Part shown: piece after piece, positions 18,067 through 26,868 of the stretch
How the letters are laid out: every line of letters starts with the position of its first letter
Numbering within the stretch: position 1 is the first letter of the stretch
Origin: Comamonas testosteroni
GTDB taxonomy: Bacteria > Pseudomonadota > Gammaproteobacteria > Burkholderiales > Burkholderiaceae_C
Direction: 5' to 3'
Length of the DNA stretch: 64,000 bases
NCBI RefSeq assembly: GCF_000761245.1
Contig: NZ_AWOR01000048.1
Span: 48,622 to 112,621, forward strand
Made by a program: the position numbers and the translations under genes
Notes under the pieces: model-generated
What the model was told of the DNA's origin: nothing
Seen by the model: the letters and a program-made list of their open reading frames with translations, nothing else
Databases searched by the model: none

Positions 18067-18083
18067 ATACTCAGATTGAGTAT
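18067..18083. promoter_or_regulatory. 17-bp palindrome upstream of nadA
   Basis: ATACTCA GAT TGAGTAT is a perfect inverted repeat with 7-base arms and a 3-base centre, ending 25 bp before the first nadA ATG in an AT-rich stretch. Position and symmetry suggest a repressor operator for NAD synthesis (NrtR- or NadQ-like control is possible); the cognate regulator is not in the window. Confidence 0.6.
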
Positions 18084-18107
18084 AAATATTTAACAGCACA
18101 ACTCAGG

Positions 18108-19250
18108 ATGGAGACGATGTCAATCAAAACCGTGGAATTCGACCAGCCCGCCCTTGGCAGCAACGCCCAGTGCAGCCCAGGCCAGGCCTGGGCCAGGGTG
18201 CTGCCGCAGCAGGACAGACAGCAGCAACGCGAAACGGCCCAGCGCATCAAGGCTCTTCTCAAGGAGCGCAATGCCGTCATGGTTGCCCACTACTATGTGG
18301 ACGGTGCGCTGCAGGATCTGGCACGCGATACCGGCGGCTGCGTGGGCGACTCGCTGGAGATGGCGCGCTTTGGTGCCAACCATCCGGCCAAGACCCTGAT
18401 CGTGGCCGGCGTGCGCTTCATGGGCGAGACCGCCAAGATACTGAGCCCCGACAAGACCGTGCTCATGCCCGACGGCGATGCCACCTGCTCGCTGGACCTG
18501 GGCTGCCCGGCCGATGAATTCAGCCAGTTCTGCGATGCTCACCCCGAGCGCACCGTGGTCGTCTATGCCAACACCAGCGCTGCCGTGAAAGCCCGGGCCG
18601 ACTGGGTGGTCACCTCTTCGGTAGGGCAGGACATCGTGGCCGCCCTGCACGCACGCGGCGAGAAAATCCTCTGGGCACCCGACCGCCATCTGGGCAGCTA
18701 CATCCAGCAACAGACCGGTGCCGACATGCTGCTGTGGCAGGGCAGTTGCGTGGTCCACGACGAATTCAAGGCCGACGAGCTGCAGGCCCTGGCCAACGCC
18801 CACCCCGAGGCCGCGATTCTGGTTCACCCCGAATCGCCGGCCGCAGTCACGGCACTGGCCGATGTGGTGGGCTCCACCACCCAGCTGATTGCCGCTGTGG
18901 GCAAGCTGCCCACGGACACCTTTATCGTCGCCACCGACCAGGGCATTCTTCACGACATGCGCCAGCGCTATCCGGGCAAGCACTTTCTGGCTGCCCCGAC
19001 GGCTGGCACGGGTGGCAGCTGCAAAAGCTGTGCCTTCTGCCCCTGGATGGCCATGAACAGCCTGCCGGGCGTGGAGCGGACCCTGCTGCAACGCAGCGGT
19101 GCCATCGAGCTTGATGCGACGCTGGGCCTGGCCGCCCGCAGGCCCATACAGCGCATGCTGGATTTTGCCGCTGCCCAGCGCCAGCCGGTACGCGCAAGCG
19201 GCGAGCTGGAGCGCGATGCAGCCCTGTTCCAGAACTTCGGTCCGGCCTGA
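18108..19250 (+). CDS. nadA: Quinolinate synthase
   Basis: [4Fe-4S] enzyme that condenses iminoaspartate with dihydroxyacetone phosphate to quinolinate in de novo NAD synthesis. 380 residues from ATG 18108; an internal ATG at 18117 has GGAG four bases upstream and could also be used. Cluster-ligand regions are visible: the first cysteine in the [11 protein letters not shown] area, [16 protein letters not shown] in the middle, and the late [31 protein letters not shown] is the substrate-site signature. It runs directly into nadB (16 bp) as one operon. Confidence 0.96.
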   Translation: METMSIKTVEFDQPALGSNAQCSPGQAWARVLPQQDRQQQRETAQRIKALLKERNAVMVAHYYVDGALQDLARDTGGCVGDSLEMARFGANHPAKTLIVAGVRFMGETAKILSPDKTVLMPDGDATCSLDLGCPADEFSQFCDAHPERTVVVYANTSAAVKARADWVVTSSVGQDIVAALHARGEKILWAPDRHLGSYIQQQTGADMLLWQGSCVVHDEFKADELQALANAHPEAAILVHPESPAAVTALADVVGSTTQLIAAVGKLPTDTFIVATDQGILHDMRQRYPGKHFLAAPTAGTGGSCKSCAFCPWMAMNSLPGVERTLLQRSGAIELDATLGLAARRPIQRMLDFAAAQRQPVRASGELERDAALFQNFGPA

Positions 19251-19265
19251 GCGAGGACAAGCACC

Positions 19266-20792
19266 ATGCCCCAATCTCAGACTTGCAGCGATGTGCTCAT
19301 CATCGGCTGCGGACTGGCCGGCCTGACGCTGGCACTCAGCCTGCCCAACACACTGCGCATCACCGTGCTGAGCAAAAGCAGTGCCGACGAATGCGCCAGC
19401 GCCTGGGCCCAAGGCGGCGTTGCCGCCGTGCTGGACCCCGGCGACAGCCTGCAAGCCCATGTGCAGGACACGCTGATCGCCGGTGCCGGCCTCTGCGACG
19501 AAAGCGCCGTGCGCCGCATCCTGGAGCAAGGCCCCCAGGCTATCGCCTGGCTGCAGGCCCTGGGCGTGCCCTTCAGCACCGATGCCCATGGCCGCCTGCA
19601 CCTGACGCGCGAAGGCGGCCACAGCGCGCGGCGCATTGTGCATGCGGCCGACCGCACCGGGCAGGCCGTGCACCAGACCTTGCTGCAGGCCTGCCGGCGC
19701 CTGAAGCACATCACCTTGCTGCAGCATTGCACTGCCCTGGAACTGCTGCAGGACGTGCAGCAGCGCTGCGTGGGCGCCAGCGTGCGCAATGCCGATGGCC
19801 AGCAGCACAATATGCTGGCCAGCCATACCGTGCTGGCCACAGGCGGCATGGGCCAGATCTACCCCAGCACCACCAATCCGGCCACGGCAACCGGCGACGG
19901 CATTGCCATGGCCTGGCGTGCTGGCTGTGTCGTGCGCGATCTGGAGTTCATGCAGTTCCACCCCACGGCCTTGCAAGTGGGCGGACGGTCCGTGGGCTTG
20001 GTCTCGGAAGCGCTGCGCGGCGAAGGAGCCCTGCTATGCCTGCCAGACCGGCAAGGTGGGCCCGGCGAGCGCTTCATGCTGCGCCACGACCCGCGAGCCG
20101 AGCTGGCACCGCGCGACATCGTGGCCCGCGCCATTGATGGCGAGATGCGGACACAGCAGTTGCCCCATGTGCTGCTGGACATCACACACCGCAGCCGCGA
20201 CTGGCTGGAGCAGCATTTCCCCGGCGTCATGGCACTGTGCGCGGCGCACGGCATAGACATTGCCACCCAGCCCATCCCCGTAGCCCCCTGTGCCCACTAT
20301 GCCTGCGGCGGCGTGCAGGCCCATGTGGACGGTCGCACCGCCGTGGCCGGGCTGTGGGCAATTGGCGAGGTGGCCCGCACCGGCCTGCATGGCGCCAACC
20401 GCCTGGCCAGCAATTCGCTGCTGGAGTGCGTGGTCATGGCCAGGTCTGCCGCGCTGCGCATGGCCGAGCAGCCCCTGCACAAGCCCGCGGCCATTCAAGC
20501 CAGGCAGCGCAAGCCCGGCAAGGGCCTGAGCGCTGAAAGCCAGCAGGAGATGCGCCAGTCGCTGCAGCAGCTCATGCTGCACAACGTGGGCATTGTGCGC
20601 AGCAACCACAGCCTGATTGCGGCGGCCAAGCAACTGGTGCTGTGGCGTGCCCAATGGCGCGGCGCCGACCCCGCCTTGCGCAACCAGCTGGCGCTGTGCA
20701 GCCTGATGGTGGACGCGGCGCTGCAGCGCCATGCCAGCGTGGGCGCACACTGCAATCTGGACTGGCCGGCGCTTGAGGCAGCTGCCGCCTGA
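19266..20792 (+). CDS. nadB: L-aspartate oxidase
   Basis: FAD enzyme oxidising L-aspartate to iminoaspartate, the substrate of NadA. 508 residues. FAD motif IIGCGLAGLTLALSL at the N-terminus, AWAQGGVAAVLDPGDS, the active-site helix EFMQFHPTAL, HYACGGVQAHVDGRTAV, and the late FAD-contact GANRLASNSLLECVV. It belongs to the succinate dehydrogenase/fumarate reductase flavoprotein family; the short length and AQGGVAA motif mark it as NadB. It follows nadA by 16 bp and ends at a terminator; nadC is not adjacent. Confidence 0.96.
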   Translation: MPQSQTCSDVLIIGCGLAGLTLALSLPNTLRITVLSKSSADECASAWAQGGVAAVLDPGDSLQAHVQDTLIAGAGLCDESAVRRILEQGPQAIAWLQALGVPFSTDAHGRLHLTREGGHSARRIVHAADRTGQAVHQTLLQACRRLKHITLLQHCTALELLQDVQQRCVGASVRNADGQQHNMLASHTVLATGGMGQIYPSTTNPATATGDGIAMAWRAGCVVRDLEFMQFHPTALQVGGRSVGLVSEALRGEGALLCLPDRQGGPGERFMLRHDPRAELAPRDIVARAIDGEMRTQQLPHVLLDITHRSRDWLEQHFPGVMALCAAHGIDIATQPIPVAPCAHYACGGVQAHVDGRTAVAGLWAIGEVARTGLHGANRLASNSLLECVVMARSAALRMAEQPLHKPAAIQARQRKPGKGLSAESQQEMRQSLQQLMLHNVGIVRSNHSLIAAAKQLVLWRAQWRGADPALRNQLALCSLMVDAALQRHASVGAHCNLDWPALEAAAA

Positions 20793-20818
20793 TCCGGCCC
20801 GGCAGCCTCCCAGGAAAG

Positions 20819-20852
20819 CAAAAAGCCCGCTGCATCCGCGGCGGGCTTTTTT
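20819..20852. terminator. Bidirectional terminator between nadB and dcd
   Basis: AAAAAGCCCGC on the left pairs with GCGGGCTTTTTT on the right around a short GC-rich loop, giving A- and T-tracts for both convergent genes. Confidence 0.9.
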
Positions 20853-20868
20853 GGCGAAGCAACAGGCC

Positions 20869-21435
20869 TCAGGCCTTGGGCAGGGTCACGCCATGCTGGC
20901 CCTGGTACTTGCCGTTGCGGTCCTTGTAGCTGACTTCGCATTGCTCGTCGCCCTGGAAGAACAGCACCTGGGCGCAGCCTTCGCCTGCATAGATCTTGGC
21001 CGGCAAAGGCGTGGTGTTGGAGAACTCCAGCGTCACATAGCCCTCCCACTCGGGCTCGAAGGGCGTCACATTGACGATGATGCCGCAGCGCGCATAAGTG
21101 CTCTTGCCCAGGCAGACAGTCAGCACGTCGCGGGGAATGCGGAAGTACTCGACCGTGCGGGCCAGTGCAAAGCTGTTGGGCGGGATGATGCAGTAGTCAC
21201 CCTCGAAGTCGACAAAGCTCTTCTCGTCAAAATTCTTGGGGTCCACCACCGTGCTGTGGATATTGGTGAAGACCTTGAATTCGCGGGCGCAGCGGATGTC
21301 GTAGCCATAGCTCGATGTGCCGTAGCTGATGATCTTCTTGCCGTCGAGCTGGCGCACCTGGCCAGGCTCGAAAGGCTCGATCATGCCGTGCTGCTCCGCC
21401 ATCTGACGGATCCATTTGTCGCTCTTGATGCTCAT
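20869..21435 (-). CDS. dcd: dCTP deaminase
   Basis: Converts dCTP to dUTP, supplying dTMP synthesis; homotrimer of the dUTPase fold. 188 residues from ATG 21435 ([20 protein letters not shown]), the usual length and N-terminus. Family segments include [13 protein letters not shown], the [20 protein letters not shown] region with the catalytic glutamate next to it, and [20 protein letters not shown]. An upstream in-frame start at 21480 would add residues not seen in the family. Confidence 0.95.
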   Translation of the reverse strand: MSIKSDKWIRQMAEQHGMIEPFEPGQVRQLDGKKIISYGTSSYGYDIRCAREFKVFTNIHSTVVDPKNFDEKSFVDFEGDYCIIPPNSFALARTVEYFRIPRDVLTVCLGKSTYARCGIIVNVTPFEPEWEGYVTLEFSNTTPLPAKIYAGEGCAQVLFFQGDEQCEVSYKDRNGKYQGQHGVTLPKA

Positions 21436-21498
21436 TAGAAGTCCTGTATCGCTTGATTTTTCATAGCGTTGTGCGCTCACAAATCAAGCGCAAGACCG

Positions 21499-22791
21499 CT
21501 ATTTTGCTTGAGAAACAATGGTTTGCTCAATCAGGCGGTCATCTCCGAGGATGATCATGGCAAACAGCAGCTCGTCCAGATTGCGTGCCTGGGCTGTCTT
21601 GCGCGCCAGCAGTGGCGTGCAGCCGGGGTTGATGACGACCAGGTCGGCCTCGCAGCCGGGCTGTAGATTGCCGATCACGCCCTGCAGGCCCAGCGCACGC
21701 GCAGCACCTGCCGTGTGCTGCCACCACAGGTTTTGCGGCGACAGGCTCTGGCCCTGCTTGGCATGGCTCTCGCGCCCCACCACATAGGCGGCCTGCATGG
21801 TGCGAAACGGCGAAAAGCTCATGCCGCCGCCCACATCGCTGGCCAGGCCGTAGAGCATGCCGGCCTGGTCGGCCTTGAGGTAGTCGAAATAACCGCTGGC
21901 CAGAAACTGGTTGCTGGTCGGGCTGATGGCCGCTGCCGAGCGCGTGTCGTGCATGAGCTGGCGGTCGGTTTCATCGAGCCAGATGCTGTGCGCATAGACG
22001 GCGCGCTCGCGCATCAGACCGAAGTCGTCGTAGACGGCCAGATAGCTGCGTGACTCGGGGAAGAGCTGCTTGACCCAGGCAACCTCGTCGAGGTTCTCGG
22101 CCACATGGGACTGGATCCAGACATCGCCGTACCTGGCGGCCAGCTCGCCCGCACCACGCAGCTGCGCTTCGGTGCTGGTGGGCGCAAAGCGCGGCGTGAT
22201 CGCATAGCCCAGGCGGTCCACGCCATGCCAGCGCTGGATCAATGTTTCGGTGTCGATCAGGCTTTGCTCGGTGTCGTCGCGCACGCCGTCGGGGCTGTTG
22301 CGGTCCTGCAGCACCTTGCCGGAAATCATGCGCATGCTGCGCTTTTGCGCTGCCGTCATGATGGCGTCCACCGATGTCGGGTGCGAGGTCGCAAAGGCCA
22401 GCGCCGTGGTCACGCCGTTGCGCAGCAGCTCGTTCATGAAGAAATCGGCCACGCCATCGGCATATTCGCGATCGTGGAAGCGCGACTCGTGCGGGAAGGT
22501 GTAGTTCTCCAGCCAGGGCAGCAGGCCCGGGGCCGGCGCACCGATCACATCGGTCTGCGGGTAGTGGATGTGCAGGTCGACAAAGCCCGGCGCCAGCAGC
22601 TTGCCGGGCAGGTGAATGACTTGCACGCCTTCGCGCTCAAGATACTGGTCGGCCAGCGCCTGCCAACTGCCCGCAGCCACCACACGCTGCACACCCGCGG
22701 CATCGGGAGCAATCGCCAGCAAGGCGTCGGAGTCATAAACCGCTTGGCCGTCATCGGCGAAGCGCAGCAGGGCACTACGATAGATTTTCAT
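21499..22791 (-). CDS. guaD: Guanine deaminase
   Basis: Zinc amidohydrolase that converts guanine to xanthine. 430 residues from ATG 22791 (MKIYRSALLRFADDG). Metal-site motifs: FVDLHIHYPQTDVIG (HxH), the later ESHV-type segment IQSHVAENLDEV, YAHSIWLDETD and, near the C-terminus, the aspartate in YGLASDVGGGMSFSPFRTM. The NLWWQHTAGAARALGL and GCEADLVVINP segments are typical of GuaD. Single gene; about 11 kb away lies a purine transport/deamination cluster with which it could cooperate metabolically. Confidence 0.93.
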   Translation of the reverse strand: MKIYRSALLRFADDGQAVYDSDALLAIAPDAAGVQRVVAAGSWQALADQYLEREGVQVIHLPGKLLAPGFVDLHIHYPQTDVIGAPAPGLLPWLENYTFPHESRFHDREYADGVADFFMNELLRNGVTTALAFATSHPTSVDAIMTAAQKRSMRMISGKVLQDRNSPDGVRDDTEQSLIDTETLIQRWHGVDRLGYAITPRFAPTSTEAQLRGAGELAARYGDVWIQSHVAENLDEVAWVKQLFPESRSYLAVYDDFGLMRERAVYAHSIWLDETDRQLMHDTRSAAAISPTSNQFLASGYFDYLKADQAGMLYGLASDVGGGMSFSPFRTMQAAYVVGRESHAKQGQSLSPQNLWWQHTAGAARALGLQGVIGNLQPGCEADLVVINPGCTPLLARKTAQARNLDELLFAMIILGDDRLIEQTIVSQAK

Positions 22792-23031
22792 GCACCAGAG
22801 CTTACGCGCCCGATCTTGCCTGCGGAACACGGCAGCGCTTATAGAGGCTATATGGTTGCGCGCAGGCCTGGGCTTTAGCTATCAATAAAAGAGCTTACTT
22901 CGCCTACCATTCCTTGGTTTCAATGCCATCTATAGCCAAAATACAACATCAGTAAACGGTAGAAGCTATCATTTTAGTTAGCTCAAAGGCCTGAACCCGG
23001 AGCTGCAACACCCCTTCCCGCAGCCGCGTGG

Positions 23032-23928
23032 CTACGCGGCGCAGCTTCTGGCCACGGCCAGAAAGGCGCGCACCGCAGGCGAGTTCTCGCGCTCGCGGTA
23101 GGCCAGCGCCATGTGCACGTTTTCCTTGAAGTCGCGCAGCGGCCTGAAGGCCACGCCCGGCTGATTGAGCAGGCGGTTCGACTCGGGCAGCACCACAATG
23201 CCGTAGCCAGCCGCAGCCAGGCTGGTCGCCGTGACGAAGTCGTTGACGCGATAGGCTTCGCGAGCCGAAAACCCGGCCGTCTCGGCCAGCCGCGCCAGCA
23301 CCTCGGCAAAGCCTTCGCTTTCGTTGATGAACTGCGGCGCAATAAAGGTCTGGCCGCGCAGATCGGCCACGCTGATGGATTCATGGCGTGCCAGCGGGTG
23401 GCTCTCGGCCAGCGCCACCATGAAGGGCTCGCTGTGCACGATGACCGCCTTGACCCCCTCGGGGTAGCGACGGCGCGGCCGCAGCAGACCGGCATCGATC
23501 TCGCCCTGCTGCAGCGCCTGCAGCTGGCGCGGCGTCTCCATGGCCAGCACCTGCATGTGCACCTGCTCATGGCCGGGTCGGAACTGCGTGAGCATGCGCG
23601 CCAGCACACCCGAGGTCACGGACGAGGAGATGTAGCCCAGCTTGACATGGCCGCTCATGCCCTGGGCCGCCAACAGCCCGATCTGCTGGGCCCGCTCCAT
23701 ATGGCGCAGCACAGCCACGGCTTCGTCATAAAGCAGCTCGCCCGCATCGGTCAGCGTGATGGGCTTGCGCTTGTTGCGCTGCAGCAGGCGCACGCCCAAC
23801 TGCTGCTCCAGCTGCTGCACCTGCACGCTGACGGCGGACTGGGCCACGCCCAGCTTGTCGGCGGCGCGAGAGAAGTGCAGCTCCTGGGCCACGGCGACGA
23901 AGTGCTCTAGTTGGCGGTAGCTGAGCAT
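23032..23928 (-). CDS. LysR-family regulator, divergent from glaH
   Basis: LysR-type transcriptional regulator, 298 residues from ATG 23928 (MLSYRQLEHFVAVAQELHFS). The N-terminal winged HTH is clear (SRAADKLGVAQSAVSVQVQQ). The C-terminal periplasmic-binding-like domain would bind the inducer. It faces glaH across 105 bp of AT-rich sequence, the standard arrangement for control of the divergent gene, so a glutarate-related ligand is likely but inferred. The frame is open 24 codons upstream, but the HTH begins normally at the chosen start. Confidence 0.9.
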   Translation of the reverse strand: MLSYRQLEHFVAVAQELHFSRAADKLGVAQSAVSVQVQQLEQQLGVRLLQRNKRKPITLTDAGELLYDEAVAVLRHMERAQQIGLLAAQGMSGHVKLGYISSSVTSGVLARMLTQFRPGHEQVHMQVLAMETPRQLQALQQGEIDAGLLRPRRRYPEGVKAVIVHSEPFMVALAESHPLARHESISVADLRGQTFIAPQFINESEGFAEVLARLAETAGFSAREAYRVNDFVTATSLAAAGYGIVVLPESNRLLNQPGVAFRPLRDFKENVHMALAYRERENSPAVRAFLAVARSCAA

Positions 23929-24033
23929 GGTTTTTAATCTGAATTTCTTATCAAAAAATGCATTTAAACCCATAGATCGTATCAAACAAGAAGTGTTCAA
24001 TCACACCATTCCTGATTGAAGTACCCACCCACC

Positions 24034-24957
24034 ATGAACGCTACGACCCCTCAGCACCTGATCCAGCCCGCCGCCTACGAGATCAGCACTCATCCCGAGC
24101 ATCCTCGTTTGCTGAAACTGACGCTGAACACCGAAGCCCTGAACGCCTTCCTGGCCGATGTGCGCGATATCGACGTGCAGAACCTCGAGTACGTGCCCTT
24201 CATGCGCTTTCACCTGGCGCGCCGCCTGAAGGCCCACATGGGTGCCGACTTTGGCGAGACCCTGGTGAACATCATCAAGGACCGCAAGCATGGCGGCTTT
24301 GTGCTGGGTCTGGAAGGCGTGAGCCAGGATAGCGACGACTACGTGAAGTTCGGCACCGCCATCGGCCACATCCTGGGCCCGGCCAACCACGACTCCATGT
24401 CCAACAAGTACTACGCACGTTTCCTGGTCAAGCACACCGACGCCAGCGACTCCTATCTGCGCCAGGCTTACCGTCTGTTCACCATGCACACCGACGGCAC
24501 CTTCGTGACCGAAGCCACCGACTGGCTGCTGATGATGAAGTTCGACGAGCAAAACGCCGTGGGCGGCGAGTCGCGCTTCCTGCACCTGGACGACTGGAGC
24601 GAGCTGCAGCGCTTCGTGCAAGACCCGCTGGGCGCCAGGCCCCTGCTGTACAAGGCTCCGGGCTCCAAGAACGTGAACGAGCGCGTCGAGCGCCCCGTGT
24701 TCTTCCACGGCGAGTTCGGCCTGTCCATCTCCTTCATCGACCAGTTCGTGCAGCCTGCCAACGACGCCGAAGCCGAATACCTGCAGAATCTGTCGGAATC
24801 GATGGAAAATTCGCCCGGCACCCGCACCGTCAGCCTGCCCGCCGGCGACCTGGTGGTTCTGAACAACTACTTCTATGTGCATGGCCGCGCACCGTTCGAG
24901 CGTAACGAGCAACTGCACCGAGAGCTGATGCGTCAGCGCGGTACATTCGCTCAGTAA
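24034..24957 (+). CDS. glaH: Glutarate 2-hydroxylase (CsiD/GlaH family)
   Basis: Fe(II)/2-oxoglutarate dioxygenase converting glutarate to L-2-hydroxyglutarate, succinate and CO2 in the cadaverine/5-aminovalerate branch of lysine breakdown. 307 residues from ATG 24034. The iron ligands are H152-T-D154 and the distal H283 (FYVHGRAPF), followed by the 2OG-binding arginine in RELMRQRG. SMSNKYYARFLVKHTDASDS, DEQNAVGGESRFLHLDDW and FIDQFVQP match CsiD closely. In E. coli the next gene is lhgO (FAD L-2-hydroxyglutarate oxidase); here it is an FMN enzyme of another family. A GC-rich hairpin separates the two. Confidence 0.92.
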   Translation: MNATTPQHLIQPAAYEISTHPEHPRLLKLTLNTEALNAFLADVRDIDVQNLEYVPFMRFHLARRLKAHMGADFGETLVNIIKDRKHGGFVLGLEGVSQDSDDYVKFGTAIGHILGPANHDSMSNKYYARFLVKHTDASDSYLRQAYRLFTMHTDGTFVTEATDWLLMMKFDEQNAVGGESRFLHLDDWSELQRFVQDPLGARPLLYKAPGSKNVNERVERPVFFHGEFGLSISFIDQFVQPANDAEAEYLQNLSESMENSPGTRTVSLPAGDLVVLNNYFYVHGRAPFERNEQLHRELMRQRGTFAQ

Positions 24958-24982
24958 ACCTTGAACACCTGATGTTTCTGTC

Positions 24983-25015
24983 ACGCCCCCGAGCACCGCA
25001 AGTGTGCGGGGGCGT
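24983..25015 (+). promoter_or_regulatory. GC-rich hairpin between glaH and the FMN oxidase gene
   Basis: ACGCCCCC (24983-24990) pairs with GGGGGCGT (25008-25015), with GCAC/GTGC continuing the stem inside. No U-tract follows, so a stabilising or attenuating element is as likely as a terminator. Confidence 0.55.
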
Positions 25016-25057
25016 AGCCAGTTAAACCCCTGAATTTCGCTCCCGAGGCGCCCTACC

Positions 25058-26299
25058 ATGGCATCGTCACAAGCCCCTGCTGCAAACGCAGCCTCCGCCC
25101 CCAAAGCGCAAGCCGCCTACGGCCAACGCGCAGGGCTTCCCCGTCATCTGCAGAACATCCTGTCACTGCATGACTTCGAGGCCGCCGCACGCAAGCACCT
25201 GCCCCGCCCTCTGTTTGGCTATGTCTCCGGCGCGGCCGAAGACTGTGTCTCGCTGCAGGCCAACCGTGACAGCTTCCAGCAATACGGCTTCAGCTCCAAG
25301 GTCATGGTGGACGTGTCCAAGCGCAACCAGAAGGTCGAGCTGTTCGGCCAGACCTGGGACTCGCCGTTCGGCGTGGCCCCCGTGGGCATCAGCGCCATAT
25401 CGGCCTATCGCGGCGATCTGGTGCTGGCGCAGACGGCGGCAGCCAACCACATTCCCGCCATCATGAGCGGCACCTCACTGATCCCCATGGAAGAAGTGGC
25501 CAAGGCTGCACCGTCGACTTGGTTTCAGGCCTACCTGCCCGGCGACACCACGCGCATCGACGGCCTGATCGAGCGCATCGAAGCCGCAGGCTTCGGCACC
25601 CTGGTCATCACCGTGGACATCCCCGTCTGGGCCAACCGCGAAAACAATGTGCGCACCGGTTTCTCGATGCCGCTGCGCCCCTCGCTGCGCCTGGCCTATG
25701 ACGGCATCACCCGCCCGCGCTGGATGGTGGGCACCATGCTGCGCACGCTGATCAACCACGGCATGCCGCACTTCGAGAACTCTTTTGCCACGCGCGGCGC
25801 GCCTTTGCTCTCGGGCACCGCCATCCGCGACACCTCGGGCCGCGACCACCTGAACTGGAAGAACATCGAGCGCATTCGCCAGCGCTGGAAGGGCAACCTC
25901 ATCATCAAGGGCATCCTCAACGAAGACGATGCCGTGATGGCCGCCGATATCGGTGCGCAAGGCATCGTGGTCTCCAACCACGGCGGCCGTCAGCTCGATG
26001 GCGTGGTTGCGCCGCTACAGATGCTGCCCTATGTGGTGGACCGCGTGGGTCACCGCACGGCCGTGATGATGGACAGCGGCATTCGCCGCGGCAGCGATGT
26101 GCTCAAGGCCGTGGCCCTGGGCGCGCGCATGGTGTTTCTGGGCCGCCCCTTCATGTACGCCGCCGCAGTTGGTGGTGCACAGGGCGTTCATCACGCCATC
26201 ACCTTGCTGCGTGACGAGGTGGACCGCAATATGGCCATGCTGGGCGCGACATCCATGGCCGAGATCACCCCAGGCTGCCTGCGCGCGACGCGGGCCTGA
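25058..26299 (+). CDS. FMN-dependent 2-hydroxy-acid oxidase/dehydrogenase (LldD family)
   Basis: FMN flavoenzyme of the L-lactate dehydrogenase/glycolate oxidase family, 413 residues with a 30-residue alanine-rich leader. Visible family elements: PLFGYVSGAAEDCVSLQANR, the FMN site PVGISA..., VITVDIPVWANRENNVR, LIIKGILNEDDA (FMN-contact lysine), and the catalytic/FMN signature VSNHGGRQLDGV with DSGIRRGSDVLKA after it. These enzymes oxidise L-2-hydroxy acids to 2-oxo acids. Standing 100 bp after glaH and in the same direction, it may oxidise L-2-hydroxyglutarate to 2-oxoglutarate in place of LhgO; this is inference, and lactate or mandelate-like substrates are alternatives. Confidence 0.88.
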   Translation: MASSQAPAANAASAPKAQAAYGQRAGLPRHLQNILSLHDFEAAARKHLPRPLFGYVSGAAEDCVSLQANRDSFQQYGFSSKVMVDVSKRNQKVELFGQTWDSPFGVAPVGISAISAYRGDLVLAQTAAANHIPAIMSGTSLIPMEEVAKAAPSTWFQAYLPGDTTRIDGLIERIEAAGFGTLVITVDIPVWANRENNVRTGFSMPLRPSLRLAYDGITRPRWMVGTMLRTLINHGMPHFENSFATRGAPLLSGTAIRDTSGRDHLNWKNIERIRQRWKGNLIIKGILNEDDAVMAADIGAQGIVVSNHGGRQLDGVVAPLQMLPYVVDRVGHRTAVMMDSGIRRGSDVLKAVALGARMVFLGRPFMYAAAVGGAQGVHHAITLLRDEVDRNMAMLGATSMAEITPGCLRATRA

Positions 26300-26351
26300 A
26301 ACCGCTCAGCCTCTAAGATAGGACGCTTGAACCATAAAAAAGGAGAGCGTC

Positions 26352-26792
26352 ATGCCCATGTTTGTAGACCACTCGCCCCCTGGCGAGTGCATTTTCTGCA
26401 AGCTCGTCAAAGGAGAGATTCCGTCGGCCAAGGTCTATGAGGACGATCTGACCATCGCCTTCATGGACATCGGCCAGGCCACGCGCGGCCATGTGCTGGT
26501 GGCCAGCAAGCGCCATGCCGTCAATCTGCTGGAGCTGACGCCCGAGGAAGCCGGCGCCGTGATGCAGACGGCCCAGCGTGTGGCGGCCGCCGTGAACAAG
26601 GCCTTCGATCCCGACGGCATCAACATCTTCCAGGCCAACGGCGCGCCGGCAGGGCAGACGGTGTTTCACTTTCACCTGCATGTGCTGCCGCGCTTCGAGG
26701 GCGATGGCCTGTCCGTGGTCTGGCAGCGCGAGGAACCGGGCTTTGCCGTGCTGGGCGAGCTGGCCGAGAAGATCAGGGCCGAGCTGTCCTAA
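26352..26792 (+). CDS. HIT-family nucleotide hydrolase
   Basis: Histidine-triad hydrolase of about 146 residues, probably acting on purine nucleoside phosphoramidates or dinucleoside polyphosphates in the cytosol. The histidine triad is HFHLHVLPR in the context GQTVFHFHLHV; the N-terminal CIFCKLVKGEIPS is the usual zinc-like cysteine start of the HinT/Hit branch, and ATRGHVLVASKRHA is also conserved. AGGAGAG lies before ATG 26352. It ends at a strong hairpin. Confidence 0.92.
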   Translation: MPMFVDHSPPGECIFCKLVKGEIPSAKVYEDDLTIAFMDIGQATRGHVLVASKRHAVNLLELTPEEAGAVMQTAQRVAAAVNKAFDPDGINIFQANGAPAGQTVFHFHLHVLPRFEGDGLSVVWQREEPGFAVLGELAEKIRAELS

Positions 26793-26808
26793 GCCGTATC
26801 GCTATATG

Positions 26809-26853
26809 AAAAGAGCTGGCAGGGCTTGTCCATCAAGCGCTGCCAGCTCTTTT
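26809..26853. terminator. Bidirectional terminator after the HIT gene
   Basis: AAAAGAGCTGGCA (26809-26821) is mirrored by TGCCAGCTCTTTT (26841-26853), with GCTTG..CAAGC pairing inside the loop. It serves the HIT gene and the convergent cytochrome gene. Its text resembles short intergenic elements elsewhere in the window. Confidence 0.85.
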
Positions 26854-26868
26854 GATAGAAACCCCTGC

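Noticed and set aside
18120..19976. Minus-strand open frame of about 618 codons over nadA and nadB
   Set aside because: The opposite strand encodes two well-conserved enzymes; the frame has no recognisable domain and a low-complexity composition.
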